From positions 1-42,936 of the forward strand of contig CAYPQM010000040.1 of assembly GCA_964412845.1 (NCBI GenBank): a stretch of DNA of 42,936 nucleotides, given 5' to 3'. Positions 7,552-16,021 of this stretch are shown here, piece after piece (the stretch's first letter is position 1; each line of letters begins with the position of its first letter). Both the position numbers and the translations under genes were made by a program. The stretch comes from JAWWPY01 sp964412845. Lineage in GTDB: Bacteria; Actinomycetota; Actinomycetes; Streptosporangiales; Streptosporangiaceae. The notes below the pieces were generated by a model that saw only the letters and a list, made by a program, of their open reading frames with translations, had not been told where the DNA came from and ran no database searches.

Positions 7552-8672
7552 GGGTTCTCCTTGTTCTCGGCCGCGTTCCCGGCCTGCTTGTCGTCATGGA
7601 TCTCGTAGGTCTGGTCGGCCCGCCAGGCGACCTGGACGGCGCGCCCGCGCGACTGCAGCGCGCGGGCGGCCCCGGTGTCCAGGTTCTGCTGGACCGCGGT
7701 GAGTGTCCCGCCCTCGGCCAGCCCGATCACGTAGCGGGTCAGCATCCCGAGGTAGACGACGTCCTCGATCTGGCCGCTCTCCACGTGGCTGCCCGGTGGC
7801 GCCTGCTCGCCGTCGGCGAGCAGGCGGATCTTCTCCGGGCGGACCGTGAAGTGCTGCCCGCCGCGCTCCAGCAGGTTGGAGATGCCGATGAAGCCCGCGA
7901 CGAACTCGGTGGCGGGATGCTCATAGACGTCGATCGGCGTGCCGACCTGCTCGATGACGCCCTGGTTGAACACGGCCAGGCGGTCGCTCATGGTCAGCGC
8001 CTCCTCCTGGTCGTGGGTGACGTAGATGAAGGTGATGCCGACCTCGCGCTGGATCCGCTTCAGCTCGACCTGCATCTCCTGGCGGAGCTTGAGGTCCAGT
8101 GCGCCCAGCGGCTCATCCAGCAGCAATACCTCGGGCTCGTTGACGATCGCCCGGGCGAGCGCGACACGCTGCCGCTGGCCACCGGAGAGCTGGATCGGCT
8201 TGCGCCCGCTGAGCCCGGTCAGCCGCACCATCTGCAGCGCGCTTTCGGCCCGGCGGTGCCGCTCAGCCTTCGCCACCCGCCTGACCCGCAGGCCGTACTC
8301 GACGTTCTCCAGCACGCTCATGTGCGGGAACAGCGCGTAGTCCTGGAACACGGTGTTGACGTCGCGGGCGTAGGGGGGGTCACGGGTGACGTCCGTGCCG
8401 CCGAGCCGCACCGACCCCGCGTCCGGCCGCTCGAACCCGGCGATCAGCCGTAGCAGCGTGGTCTTGCCCGAGCCCGAGGGGCCCAGCATGGTAAAGAACT
8501 CGCCTTCGGCGATCTCGAGGTCGACGCCCGCGACCGCGACAACCTGGCCGTAGGACTTACGCAGGCCCGTGAGGCGGATGGCTGGCACGGAATTGGCCGG
8601 CCCGGGGGGTTCAGGCCGGGGGGCAGCCGGCCGGTCGGCCGCGCCGCCGGTCGCCGTCGCCTCGTCGTGCAT
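7548..8672 (-). CDS. potA: Polyamine-type ABC transporter ATPase (PotA family)
   Basis: A 374-residue importer ATPase and first gene of the operon. Motifs in order: Walker A GPSGSGKT (64-71), Q-loop VFQDYALFPHMSV, signature QLSGGQRQRV (~161), Walker B LLLDEP (~183-188), switch His in YVTHDQEEA (220), then a C-terminal TOBE domain (FTVRPEKIRLL, IEDVVYLGMLTRYVI). An N-terminal Ala/Pro-rich extension of about 28 residues precedes the ATPase domain. The ATG at 8672 follows GGCGGAG. Expression probably starts in the 307-bp region shared with the divergent GntR regulator. Confidence 0.92.
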   Translation of the reverse strand: MHDEATATGGAADRPAAPRPEPPGPANSVPAIRLTGLRKSYGQVVAVAGVDLEIAEGEFFTMLGPSGSGKTTLLRLIAGFERPDAGSVRLGGTDVTRDPPYARDVNTVFQDYALFPHMSVLENVEYGLRVRRVAKAERHRRAESALQMVRLTGLSGRKPIQLSGGQRQRVALARAIVNEPEVLLLDEPLGALDLKLRQEMQVELKRIQREVGITFIYVTHDQEEALTMSDRLAVFNQGVIEQVGTPIDVYEHPATEFVAGFIGISNLLERGGQHFTVRPEKIRLLADGEQAPPGSHVESGQIEDVVYLGMLTRYVIGLAEGGTLTAVQQNLDTGAARALQSRGRAVQVAWRADQTYEIHDDKQAGNAAENKENP

Positions 8673-8979
8673 CTCCGCCGCCGACCCACCTTCTGTTTCC
8701 GCGACTCGTGGCCCGTCGCGTGCCGAACTGATGTCGTGCCAAGCCGGCTGCGTGCCGGACCACTTGGGTCAGCAGGACGAGGAAGCCAGCGTCGGCTCCT
8801 CCCCCGCGTCCGGCCGCCGCACTATGACTGCTGGCGCAGCGGACACCGGTTGTTTCCGTAAACTACAGGAGTAGATGTTTATGCTGTCAAGCGCCTGATA
8901 CGTGACTGGTTCCCGGCCGTGACCTGCCCGTTGCCGGGGCGGCGGGCCCTGCGGGGGCGGCCAGGGAGGAGGTTGGACC
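8673..8979. promoter_or_regulatory. Divergent control region between potA and the GntR regulator
   Basis: This 307-bp stretch holds no convincing gene. It must carry the promoters of the minus-strand pot operon and the plus-strand GntR gene. A locally less GC-rich segment at about 8850-8890 is the likely control site. It includes a short inverted repeat gttt-ccgt-aaac (8852-8863). The GntR gene has a strong AGGGAGGAGG ribosome-binding site at 8963-8972. Operator assignment is tentative. Confidence 0.45.
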
Positions 8980-9765
8980 GTGCCGCCTCCTGAACTGACC
9001 ACGGTCCGGGCCCGCGCGCTGTTCGCGCCCCTGGATGAAGGCGGCCGCGCGGAGACTGTCGCCCGCCGGCTGGACACTGCGATACGGCTCGGCCTGCTGC
9101 TCGACGGTGAACGGCTGCCAGCGGAGAGCCACCTGGCCGTGCAGTTTGGGGTCTCCACCGTCACGCTTCGCGAAGCGCTGGCCACTCTCAGGCGGATGGG
9201 CCTGGTCGAAACCCGGCGCGGACGGCGCGGCGGCTCGTTCGTCCGCACCCCGCAGGAGCCGCCGCCCGCGCGGCTGGCCCGCCCGCTGCGTCTGCTGTCC
9301 CTGCATGAGCTGCGGGACATGGGTGATCACCGCGCGGCGGTCGCGGGCGCCGCGGCCCGGCTCGCCGCCGAGCGCGCCCTTCCGGGGGACGTGGCGGCGC
9401 TGCGGGAGCATGCCGGACGGCTGTCCGGCGCGGCCACCCTGACGGCGCGCCGGCGCGCCGATGCCCGGGTGCACATCGAGATCGCCGCCGCCGCGCAATC
9501 CCCCCGGCTGACCAGGGCGGAGATGGACCTGTGGGCTGAGGTGGGCGACCTGGTGTGGCTGCCGGTGCCCGGCGACGCGGTGGCCGCGATCGCCAGCGAG
9601 CACGCGGCGCTGATCGACGCCATCGCCCAGGCCGACCCGGAGCGGGCCCGCCAGATCGCGGAGCAGCACGTGGCGGCGGAGACCGGCCGCCTGATCGAGT
9701 TCCGGCTGGGGTTGCCCGAGACTGACCAGCCCGGCGCGGGCCATGTCGGGCGGCCTGAGCAATGA
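8980..9765 (+). CDS. GntR/FadR-family transcriptional regulator
   Basis: A 261-residue regulator with an N-terminal winged HTH (residues ~20-80: ETVARRLDTAIRLGLLLDGE, LPAESHLAVQFGVSTVTLRE, ALATLRRMGLVETRRGRRGG) and a C-terminal all-helical FCD-like ligand domain (residues ~105-245). The GTG at 8980 is supported by AGGGAGGAGG upstream. It is divergent from potABCD-type genes and sits directly before a Cache-domain protein, so it probably senses a substrate or catabolite of the transporter and represses or activates both directions. The ligand is not known from the sequence. Confidence 0.88.
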   Translation: MPPPELTTVRARALFAPLDEGGRAETVARRLDTAIRLGLLLDGERLPAESHLAVQFGVSTVTLREALATLRRMGLVETRRGRRGGSFVRTPQEPPPARLARPLRLLSLHELRDMGDHRAAVAGAAARLAAERALPGDVAALREHAGRLSGAATLTARRRADARVHIEIAAAAQSPRLTRAEMDLWAEVGDLVWLPVPGDAVAAIASEHAALIDAIAQADPERARQIAEQHVAAETGRLIEFRLGLPETDQPGAGHVGRPEQ

Positions 9766-9781
9766 CGGGCCGGGCCGGATC

Positions 9782-10543
9782 ATGACCAGCCAGGACGAAC
9801 TGGCCACGCGCGTGCTGGCCGGCATCACCAGCCAGGTGGGGCAGGTGCTCGACTCTGTCGCCCGGGTGGCCGGGGTCACGATGGCCGCCATCCAGGCCGC
9901 GCAGCGGGCGGGGCGGCCGCCGCGGCGCGCCGACCTCGCCGCGCTCCGCCCGCTGGTCGCCGAGGTGCTCCGGCGCCACCAGGGCTTCGCCGCCGGAGCG
10001 GGCGCGGTGCTCGCGCCGGACCTGCTGGCCGACGCACCCCGGTGCATCGAGTGGTGGTGGGCCGGCCAGAGTTCCGCTGACCACGACCCGGTCGTGGCGA
10101 AACTGGAGGTCGATCTTGACCCGGAATCGGCCGAGTTCTACGACTACACGACCACGCAGTGGTACCGCGAACCCCAGCGGACCGGCGGCCACGCGGTCGC
10201 CGGTCCCTACGTGGACTACATCTGCACCCACGAGTACACGTTCACGGTGTCGGTGCCGGTGATCTGCGCTGGCACTTTCGCCGGCGTGGCCGCGGCCGAC
10301 ATCCTGGCCGAGCAGGTGGAGCGGATAGCCGCGCCCGGCCTGTCCCTGATGGACCGCCCGGCTGTCCTGGCCAGCGGCGACGGCCGGGTCATCGCCTCGA
10401 ATACCGGCGCTATCCTGCCCGGCGTGCTGCTCGCCCGCCGCGACGCGGATACCCGGTTGCGCCCGGTGACCGGCCGGGCGGCAGCCCCGCGGGGGCACCC
10501 GGATCCCGCACTGCCGTGGACCCTGCACAGCCATCCGGCCTAG
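9782..10543 (+). CDS. Stand-alone Cache-domain sensor protein
   Basis: A 254-residue soluble protein with no signal peptide or membrane helix. The central part (WWWAGQSSADHDPVVAKLEV, FYDYTTTQWYREPQRTGGHA, VAGPYVDYICTHEYTFTVSV, AGVAAADILAEQVERI) resembles the Cache sensory fold, which normally lies outside the cell in chemoreceptors and kinases. Here it is alone, 16 nt after the GntR gene. An ATG at 9743, overlapping the GntR stop, would add 13 residues. The likely job is intracellular binding of a small amine or related ligand in support of the regulator; that is inference. The stop codon overlaps that of the convergent MFS gene in a shared CTAG. Confidence 0.65.
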   Translation: MTSQDELATRVLAGITSQVGQVLDSVARVAGVTMAAIQAAQRAGRPPRRADLAALRPLVAEVLRRHQGFAAGAGAVLAPDLLADAPRCIEWWWAGQSSADHDPVVAKLEVDLDPESAEFYDYTTTQWYREPQRTGGHAVAGPYVDYICTHEYTFTVSVPVICAGTFAGVAAADILAEQVERIAAPGLSLMDRPAVLASGDGRVIASNTGAILPGVLLARRDADTRLRPVTGRAAAPRGHPDPALPWTLHSHPA

Positions 10544-12031
10544 CCCGGCTCGCCCTCCGCGGGGTCCTGGGGGCTGGCCCGGTCGTGCTGGCGGGATGCG
10601 TGGGTGGCCGGGCTGGGCGGGCCGGCCGGTGCGGTGGCGCGGCACAGGATGAGCGCGGCGGCCAGCAGCACGACGGCGATGGACAGGCTGTGCAGGACGC
10701 CAATGTGATCGCCGAGAAACCCGACGGCCGGCGGCCCGGCCAGGAAAGCCAGGTAGCCGATCGATGCGGCGGTAGCGACCCGGCTGGCCGCATACCGGGG
10801 ATCGTCGGCGGCGGCGCTGAGGCCGACCGGGAATCCGAGTGACGTGCCCAGGCCCATCAAGACAGCCCCGGGCAGCGCGACGGCCAGGAACCCACCGAAG
10901 TCGATCATGAGGAGGCCGGTGAGGGCGGTCGCCGCGCAGGCCCGCAAGACCGGGACCCGGCCGTAACGGTCGATCAGCCGGGGGCCGAACCAGCGGCCAG
11001 CGGTCATCGCGGCCAGGAAGATCGCCAACGTGAGCGTGCCGGTGACAGCCGCGGTGTGGTAGCCGTCGATGACCGCCAGGCTGAGCCAGTCGTTGCCGGT
11101 TCCTTCGGTGAAGGCCATGCAGAGCACGAACAGGCCGATGAGCAACGTCCGAGGCTCGGTCCATGCCGCGAGCGCGCCGCGCCGGGCGGCCTCTCGGCCA
11201 GTGTCCTGGCCTGTGTTTGTGTCCTGGCCTGTGTTTGTGACCTGGCCTGTGTTTGTGACCTNNNNNNNNNNNNNNNNNNNNNNNNNNNNNNNNNNNNNNN
11301 NNNNNNNNNNNNNNNNNNNNNNNNNNNNNNNNNNNNNNNNNNNNNNNNNNNNNNNNNNNNNCCTGGCCTGTGTTTGTGACCTGGCCTGTGTTTGTGACCT
11401 TGTCCTTGTCCTGACCGGCCGCGGGCCGGGTGCCGGGGAGGAACCTGCGCGCCGCGACTGGCACGGCGACGGCCACGGCCACCGCGACCGCCAGCAGGTG
11501 GACGGTGACCGGTACGCCGAGGGCGACCATGGCCGCCCCGCCGGCCGCACCGGCCACGGTGCCGATGCTCCACCCCGCGTGGAACCTGGGCAGGATCGCG
11601 CGGCCCAGGGCCTGCTCCACGGCCGCACCCTGCACGTTCATGGCGACGTCCCAGGCGCCGCTGCCGAGGCCGAACAGGAACAGCCCGACTCCCACCGGGG
11701 CAATGCCCAGCCGGTAGCCAACGGCGACGACGGCCACGCCGGCGGCCGCGGTCAATGACATGACGACGACCGTGCGGGTTTCCCCGAGCCAGCTGATGAC
11801 CAGCCCGGACAGGGGCGTCGCGATGCTCGAGCCCACCGCTGTGCACAACAGGATGAGCCCGAGCACCCCGGGGCTCACCCGCAATTCGCTGCGGACCTGG
11901 GGGATACGAGAGGCCCAGCTCGCGAAGATGACGCCGTTGCCGACGAAGACGGCGTAGACAGCATTCCTGGCCTTGCGGACCTGCGGGCCAGCGACGCCGC
12001 GCGCTGCCTGCTGGCTACCCCCGTCACTCAC
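10540..12031 (-). CDS. MFS transporter, interrupted by an assembly gap
   Basis: A 12-span major facilitator. The N-terminal half (12031 down to the gap) contains VFVGNGVIFASWASRIPQVR, GLILLCTAVGSSIATPLSGL and GSGAWDVAMNVQGAAVEQ; the C-terminal half (gap to 10540) contains FVLCMAFTEGTGNDWLSLAV and GTSLGFPVGLSAAADDPRYA. This matches the YbjJ/FucP-like branch of MFS. The halves are in different frames across the 100 Ns, as expected for a gap of arbitrary length, so this is not evidence of a frameshift. The gap lies in the central cytoplasmic loop between spans 6 and 7, within a VTNTGQ repeat. The GTG start at 12031 has only a weak ribosome-binding site. Substrate unknown. Confidence 0.8.
11201..11400. 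repeat. 18-bp in-frame minisatellite in the MFS gene, containing a gap
   Basis: Units of 18 bp (gtgacctggcctgtgttt, with a gtgtcc variant) occur about 3.4 times left of the gap (11201-11261) and about 2.2 times right of it (11362-11400). On the minus strand each encodes VTNTGQ or DTNTGQ. The true copy number is hidden by the gap. Confidence 0.92.
11262..11361. other. Assembly gap of 100 N
   Basis: Exactly 100 Ns, the usual placeholder for unknown length, within the 18-bp repeat of the MFS gene. Confidence 0.98.
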
Positions 12032-12090
12032 GAAGGACGGGTCCCCGGGAGCCCATCTCCAGGCCTGGCCCCAGGTTCATGCCGCCAGTG

Positions 12091-12163
12091 TCGCATGGCG
12101 CCGGAATCCCGCGGGAGCGGCGGCGGCCGCTGGCGCGTCCAAGCGTTAAGTCAGCCAGCGGGA
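12091..12163. repeat. 73-bp direct repeat, copy A
   Basis: This copy matches 13616-13688 at 70 of 73 positions. The pair brackets the serine hydrolase gene. It lies between the divergent MFS and hydrolase genes. Confidence 0.93.
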
Positions 12164-12233
12164 CAAGAGCAATTCGATCCATCTCAGTCCGCCGCCGTTA
12201 TACAAATATGAACGAGATGATGAGGAGGAGAGA

Positions 12234-13457
12234 GTGACCAGCGGTGGCTTCTCATCGAAACGGCTGACCCGCGTGCGAGACGTGCTCTCTCGTCACCTCG
12301 ACGCCGGCTACGTCCCAGGTGCGGTCGCTGTCGTCGCCCGCCACGGCGAGGTCCATATCGAGGCCATGGGCAATCTGGCCTTCGAGGGCGAGGGCTCGAG
12401 GACGCCTATGGCAGCCGACACGATCTGCCGCACCGGCTCGATGACGAAACCGATCGTCGCCGCCTGCGCGATGACGCTCGTCGAGGACTGCACGCTCCGC
12501 CTCGACGATCCGGTCGGCGAGTTCCTCCCGGAACTGGCGGACATATCCGTGCTCGCCGATCCGGGCGGGCCGCTCGAAGAGACCGTCCCAGCGAAACGCC
12601 CGATAACGCTGCGGGATCTGCTCACCTTCACCCTCGGCACCGGCATCGTGGTGGCCGAACCGGGAACGATCCCGATCGCCGACGCGCTGAACGCGCTCCA
12701 GAGCGACGAGCCCGGGCCGCCGCCGGATGAGTGGATTCGCCGGCTCGGCACGCTTCCGCTCGTCTACCAGCCGGGCGAGCGCTGGATGTACCACACCGCC
12801 GCCGACGTGACCGGGGTGCTCATCGCCCGGGCCACCGGCATGTCCTTCGGGGACGCCCTGCGCGAGCGGATCTGCGAGCCACTCGGGATGAAGGACACCG
12901 CCTTCAGCGTGGCGGGCGAGAACATCGGCCGGCTGGCGACCGCCTACCAGCGCGACGACGCCACCGGCGAGATCGTCGTCGAAGACGGCCCCGACGGGTA
13001 CTGGAGCAGGCCGCCAGCCTTCGAATCAGGGGGCGGCGGGCTCGTCTCGACCGCCAGCGATTACCTCGCCTTCGCCTCGGCCCTGCTGGCCGGCGGTACC
13101 CGCCACGGCGAGCGGGTGCTCTCGCGGCCGTCGGTGACGCTGATGACCAGCGACCACCTGACACCGGCGCAGAAGGCGGTTTCCGGGTTCAGTCCGGGGT
13201 ACTTCGACGACATCGGCTGGGGTTTCGGGATGTCGGTCCGCACCCAGCGCACGCACCTCGGACCCTGGCCAGTCTCGTACCCCCCGCCGGCCTCGGTCGG
13301 CAGCTACGGATGGCCCGGCATATACGGCACCGGCTGGTACAACGACCCGGCCGAGGACATGACGACAATCCTCATGATCCAGCGGGCACCAGCGCCGCCC
13401 GGGCTGCCGATCCTCTTCGACTTCTGGACGGCCGCCTACCAGGCCATCGACGACTGA
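12234..13457 (+). CDS. Serine beta-lactamase-like hydrolase (class C / esterase type)
   Basis: A 407-residue protein of the beta-lactamase/penicillin-binding transpeptidase-like superfamily. The catalytic SxxK is SMTK at 69-72 within ICRTGSMTKPIVA. The second motif, usually YxN, reads YHT in GERWMYHTAADVTGVLI. A Gly-rich FESGGGGLVSTASDYLAFA and a C-terminal GSYGWPGIYGTGWYNDP stand where the third motif is expected. There is no signal peptide, so it is probably a cytoplasmic esterase or amidase rather than a resistance enzyme. The GTG start follows GAGGAGGAGAGA. It is flanked by 73-bp direct repeats and by a 9-bp inverted repeat (tacaaatat at 12201, atatttgta at 13523), which suggests it was inserted. 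Confidence 0.85.
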   Translation: MTSGGFSSKRLTRVRDVLSRHLDAGYVPGAVAVVARHGEVHIEAMGNLAFEGEGSRTPMAADTICRTGSMTKPIVAACAMTLVEDCTLRLDDPVGEFLPELADISVLADPGGPLEETVPAKRPITLRDLLTFTLGTGIVVAEPGTIPIADALNALQSDEPGPPPDEWIRRLGTLPLVYQPGERWMYHTAADVTGVLIARATGMSFGDALRERICEPLGMKDTAFSVAGENIGRLATAYQRDDATGEIVVEDGPDGYWSRPPAFESGGGGLVSTASDYLAFASALLAGGTRHGERVLSRPSVTLMTSDHLTPAQKAVSGFSPGYFDDIGWGFGMSVRTQRTHLGPWPVSYPPPASVGSYGWPGIYGTGWYNDPAEDMTTILMIQRAPAPPGLPILFDFWTAAYQAIDD

Positions 13458-13615
13458 CTATGCGGGATCCGCTGCTGTCGATGTCCGTGAAGGCGGTTCG
13501 GCAGCGTCAGTCCCGTGGATGGATATTTGTACATCACCGGCTCAGCTGGCCAGCGAGCTGGTGTCTTGCCCAGTGACGTACTGCCCGCCCGCATCCCTCC
13601 GTGGTGCCACGATGC

Positions 13616-13688
13616 TCGCATGGCGCCGGAATGCCGCGGGAACGGCGGCGGCCGCTGGCGCGTCCAAGCGTTAAGTGAGCCAGCGGGA
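13616..13688. repeat. 73-bp direct repeat, copy B
   Basis: This is the partner of copy A (12091-12163), with three mismatches. It ends in the ribosome-binding site of the small lipoprotein gene at 13697, so it may be that gene's native leader. Confidence 0.93.
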
Positions 13689-13696
13689 GGAACGCT

Positions 13697-14038
13697 ATGA
13701 GACGGCTGCGGGACTTCACCGGCGTTGTCGCCCTGCTGTTACTGTCCGCGCTGGTACTGGCCGCCTGCGCGGCCACTCCCCGGCATGGGCCAGTTCAGGG
13801 CCCGGTCAGCCGCCGGCACCAGATCGAAAGCGGGGTGCTCCGCCCGGGCGGCCGGCCGGTCACCAGGCCCGGGCAGGTCTGCGGCCGCTCGCCCTCCGGG
13901 GACATGGGCGACAGCACCGGCCGGGCCGGGCCGTGCACCGAGCCTCTCTCGGTGCCAGTCACCACGCGGCCGGTCCAGCCTGGCCGACCGCACGTTAGCT
14001 ACCTCCGGCGGCCCTGCCTGTGCGGCACTGACAGCTAG
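13697..14038 (+). CDS. Small putative lipoprotein
   Basis: A 113-residue protein with a clear lipoprotein signal: MRRLRDFTGV, a hydrophobic core VALLLLSALV, and the lipobox LAAC (Cys 24). The mature part is short and Pro/Arg/Gly-rich with three more cysteines (VCGRS, GPCTEP, PCLCGT region) and no recognised domain. GGGAGGAACGCT gives a good ribosome-binding site before the ATG. A strong hairpin follows the stop. It is unrecognised; the real coding length of the low-complexity tail is uncertain. Confidence 0.6.
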   Translation: MRRLRDFTGVVALLLLSALVLAACAATPRHGPVQGPVSRRHQIESGVLRPGGRPVTRPGQVCGRSPSGDMGDSTGRAGPCTEPLSVPVTTRPVQPGRPHVSYLRRPCLCGTDS

Positions 14039-14047
14039 CGGCCGTTG

Positions 14048-14091
14048 AGGCTGGTGGCCGGTAGGGATGCTCTCTTACCGGCCACCAGCCT
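14048..14091. terminator. Bidirectional terminator hairpin
   Basis: A perfect 16-bp stem (14048-14063 pairing with 14076-14091) with a 12-nt loop lies between the convergent lipoprotein gene and the secreted-protein gene. There is no T-run, as is common in high-GC actinomycetes. Confidence 0.85.
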
Positions 14092-14144
14092 GCTATTCGG
14101 TCCTCAGTCCTTTCCGGCCACGGCGAACATGGCGTCGATGCCGG

Positions 14145-15929
14145 TCAGCCCGCAGGACAGGGCAGGGTGGCGAGGTTCCGGCGGAAATCGTTGTAGCGCT
14201 CGGTGATGGTGCCGAACGGGGCCGTCGGATAGGAGATCGCCGTGAGCGCCCCGTACTCGGCCTGCGCACTCCCGCCGAAGGTGTTGGTCGTGCCCGGGAT
14301 GTAGGGACCGCCTTCCTGCCACATGCACCCGGTGGGGGTCTGCCGGGTGCTGTAGAAGGGATAGAAAACGGCGTTCGGCGGCGGGTTCACGCAGCCCGTG
14401 CCCGGACTCGGGTCGCTCGGGTTGAGTATGTGCCGCTGGCACGGCGTATTCACGCGGAAGGACGTGTCGTCGGACTCATCTCGGGAGATGTCCGATTCGA
14501 AGGCCATCGACGTGAAGTTCTTCCCCTGCACGGTCGGGCTGGTGAACAGGAACGACTGCGGGTTCAGCAGCCGGTCAGCGGTGGGGTTACTGATCGAACC
14601 CGGCCAGGTGAAGTTGTACGACGCGCCATCGAAATCGCCATCGATGTCGAGGCAGCCTCCGATCTTCACCAGCAGCGACGACGACGCTGGCAGGCAGAAG
14701 TCGTCATCACCGGCGGGATCAGGCCCCGCTGTGTCGCCGTCGTTGGTGTCGGCGCCGAGTGGCTGAAGGCAGGTGCTGTTCGGGTCCGTGCCGACCTTGG
14801 CGCAGTACTCGAAATGCCCGATCTCGTCGGAGAACGCCACGTTGTAGGTGTGCGCGGCGGAAACATTGCGGGTCGCCGGGGTCGAGGTGCTGTACTCCGG
14901 GTGGAAGTTGTACGGATTCACCTGGCAGGTGGTCGCGCTCGGGTCGAACACGACGTTGCCGAACCCGTTGGCCGCGCTGGCCGTCATCGAACCAGTGGTG
15001 TGCGTGGTGTGATCGTCGATCACCACGCGCAGCCCGCTAGCGGTGTCGAACAGCCGAACCTGGAGGTTGTCCCCTGGGTTCATCAGGAAATCGTGCCCGA
15101 GGTCAGGCGTGAAGTGCTCAGGGTGCTGAGGGTTCGCCGGTGAGGTCGCCACGCCATTCTTGGTGAGAAACGCGAAGTTCACCGGCTCCGGGCCGACGCT
15201 GTTAAGGCACGCGGTGTTGTTGAACTGGCCGGTGTTGCTGTTGGTCGAGAACGTGTCGATGTTCAGCGCGGCGCACCACTGCTTGGCCGTGCAGCCCACG
15301 CCGGCTGGCCACGGCGCCCAGCCCGGCGGGTAGAACTGCATCTCCTCGTAGGCCTGACCGGGACCGAGGCCGAAGTAGCGCGGGCTGCTCGGGTCCTGGC
15401 TGTTGTAAATGTTGCTGTCGCTGTCTGGCGTGCAGGGCACGGTTGCGTGGCCGTCGAGCACCGCCCCGTCCGGGTTAGGTGAACCCTGGCTGTCGCACAT
15501 CACCATGCCGAGCCAGAACGTCGGATGGAGCTGGAAGCTGTCCGTGCCCCCGCTGCCGTCTTGCTGGGGCCGCGTGGGCGGATCCTTCGGGAGCTGCATC
15601 TGGTAGGTCACGTTGTTGCCCGAGCCTGGCTGGTTCGAGTAGAACAGCGTCGCTGGCTCGTCGTGGCCGATGTAGCCCGAGATGTGCGCACCGGCTTTGG
15701 TGGCCTGCGGGTAACCGGCGTACTCATCCCAGTCGAGCGCCGGCTCCGCGCACTCGACGCCGTTGGTGCCGCACCAGTGCTGCGGGCCGGCCGAGCCCAC
15801 CGCCGCGCTGGCCGGCGGCGTTTGCGCCGTCACCGCGGCGGACACTGACGAGGCAGTGTGACCAGAGATCAGTGCTAATGATGCCGCCAACACGCCGACG
15901 GAAAAGCAGACTCCCAGCGTACGTTTCAT
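14145..15929 (-). CDS. Large secreted cysteine-rich protein of unknown function
   Basis: A 594-residue exported protein. ATG at 15929 (MKRTLGVCFSVGVLAASLAL) is preferred over 15956 because CGAGGGGACT precedes it and it gives a standard signal peptide, cleaved near SSVSAAVTA. The mature chain has 16 cysteines, an even number that fits disulfides, and many aromatic and Asp/Asn residues. Recognisable blocks are FQLHPTFWLGMVMCDSQGSP, MNPGDNLQVRLFDTASGL, GSMTASAANGFGNVVFDP and AHTYNVAFSDEIGHFEYC. It looks like a beta-rich extracellular or wall-surface protein with repeated Asp-rich loops (DIDGDFDG). I do not recognise its function. A TATAAC on the minus strand (15966-15971) could be its -10 box. 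Confidence 0.75.
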   Translation of the reverse strand: MKRTLGVCFSVGVLAASLALISGHTASSVSAAVTAQTPPASAAVGSAGPQHWCGTNGVECAEPALDWDEYAGYPQATKAGAHISGYIGHDEPATLFYSNQPGSGNNVTYQMQLPKDPPTRPQQDGSGGTDSFQLHPTFWLGMVMCDSQGSPNPDGAVLDGHATVPCTPDSDSNIYNSQDPSSPRYFGLGPGQAYEEMQFYPPGWAPWPAGVGCTAKQWCAALNIDTFSTNSNTGQFNNTACLNSVGPEPVNFAFLTKNGVATSPANPQHPEHFTPDLGHDFLMNPGDNLQVRLFDTASGLRVVIDDHTTHTTGSMTASAANGFGNVVFDPSATTCQVNPYNFHPEYSTSTPATRNVSAAHTYNVAFSDEIGHFEYCAKVGTDPNSTCLQPLGADTNDGDTAGPDPAGDDDFCLPASSSLLVKIGGCLDIDGDFDGASYNFTWPGSISNPTADRLLNPQSFLFTSPTVQGKNFTSMAFESDISRDESDDTSFRVNTPCQRHILNPSDPSPGTGCVNPPPNAVFYPFYSTRQTPTGCMWQEGGPYIPGTTNTFGGSAQAEYGALTAISYPTAPFGTITERYNDFRRNLATLPCPAG

Positions 15930-16021
15930 ACCAGTCCCCTCGAAAGAGCCAATCATGGCGCTACTGTTATACGGCTCGGCCGGGGGTGCCGCAACGACAT
16001 CGGCCTACTCGTGCCGGCGCG

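Noticed and set aside
9188..12031. A 947-residue minus-strand ORF running from the MFS N-terminus through gap 1 and on across the Cache and GntR genes.
   Set aside because: The continuation beyond the gap is a frame artefact of the 100-N filler; the real MFS C-terminal half is in another frame and ends at 10540.
12091..13688. A transposon carrying the serine hydrolase.
   Set aside because: No transposase, terminal inverted repeats of useful length, or short target-site duplication was found; only the direct repeats are supported.
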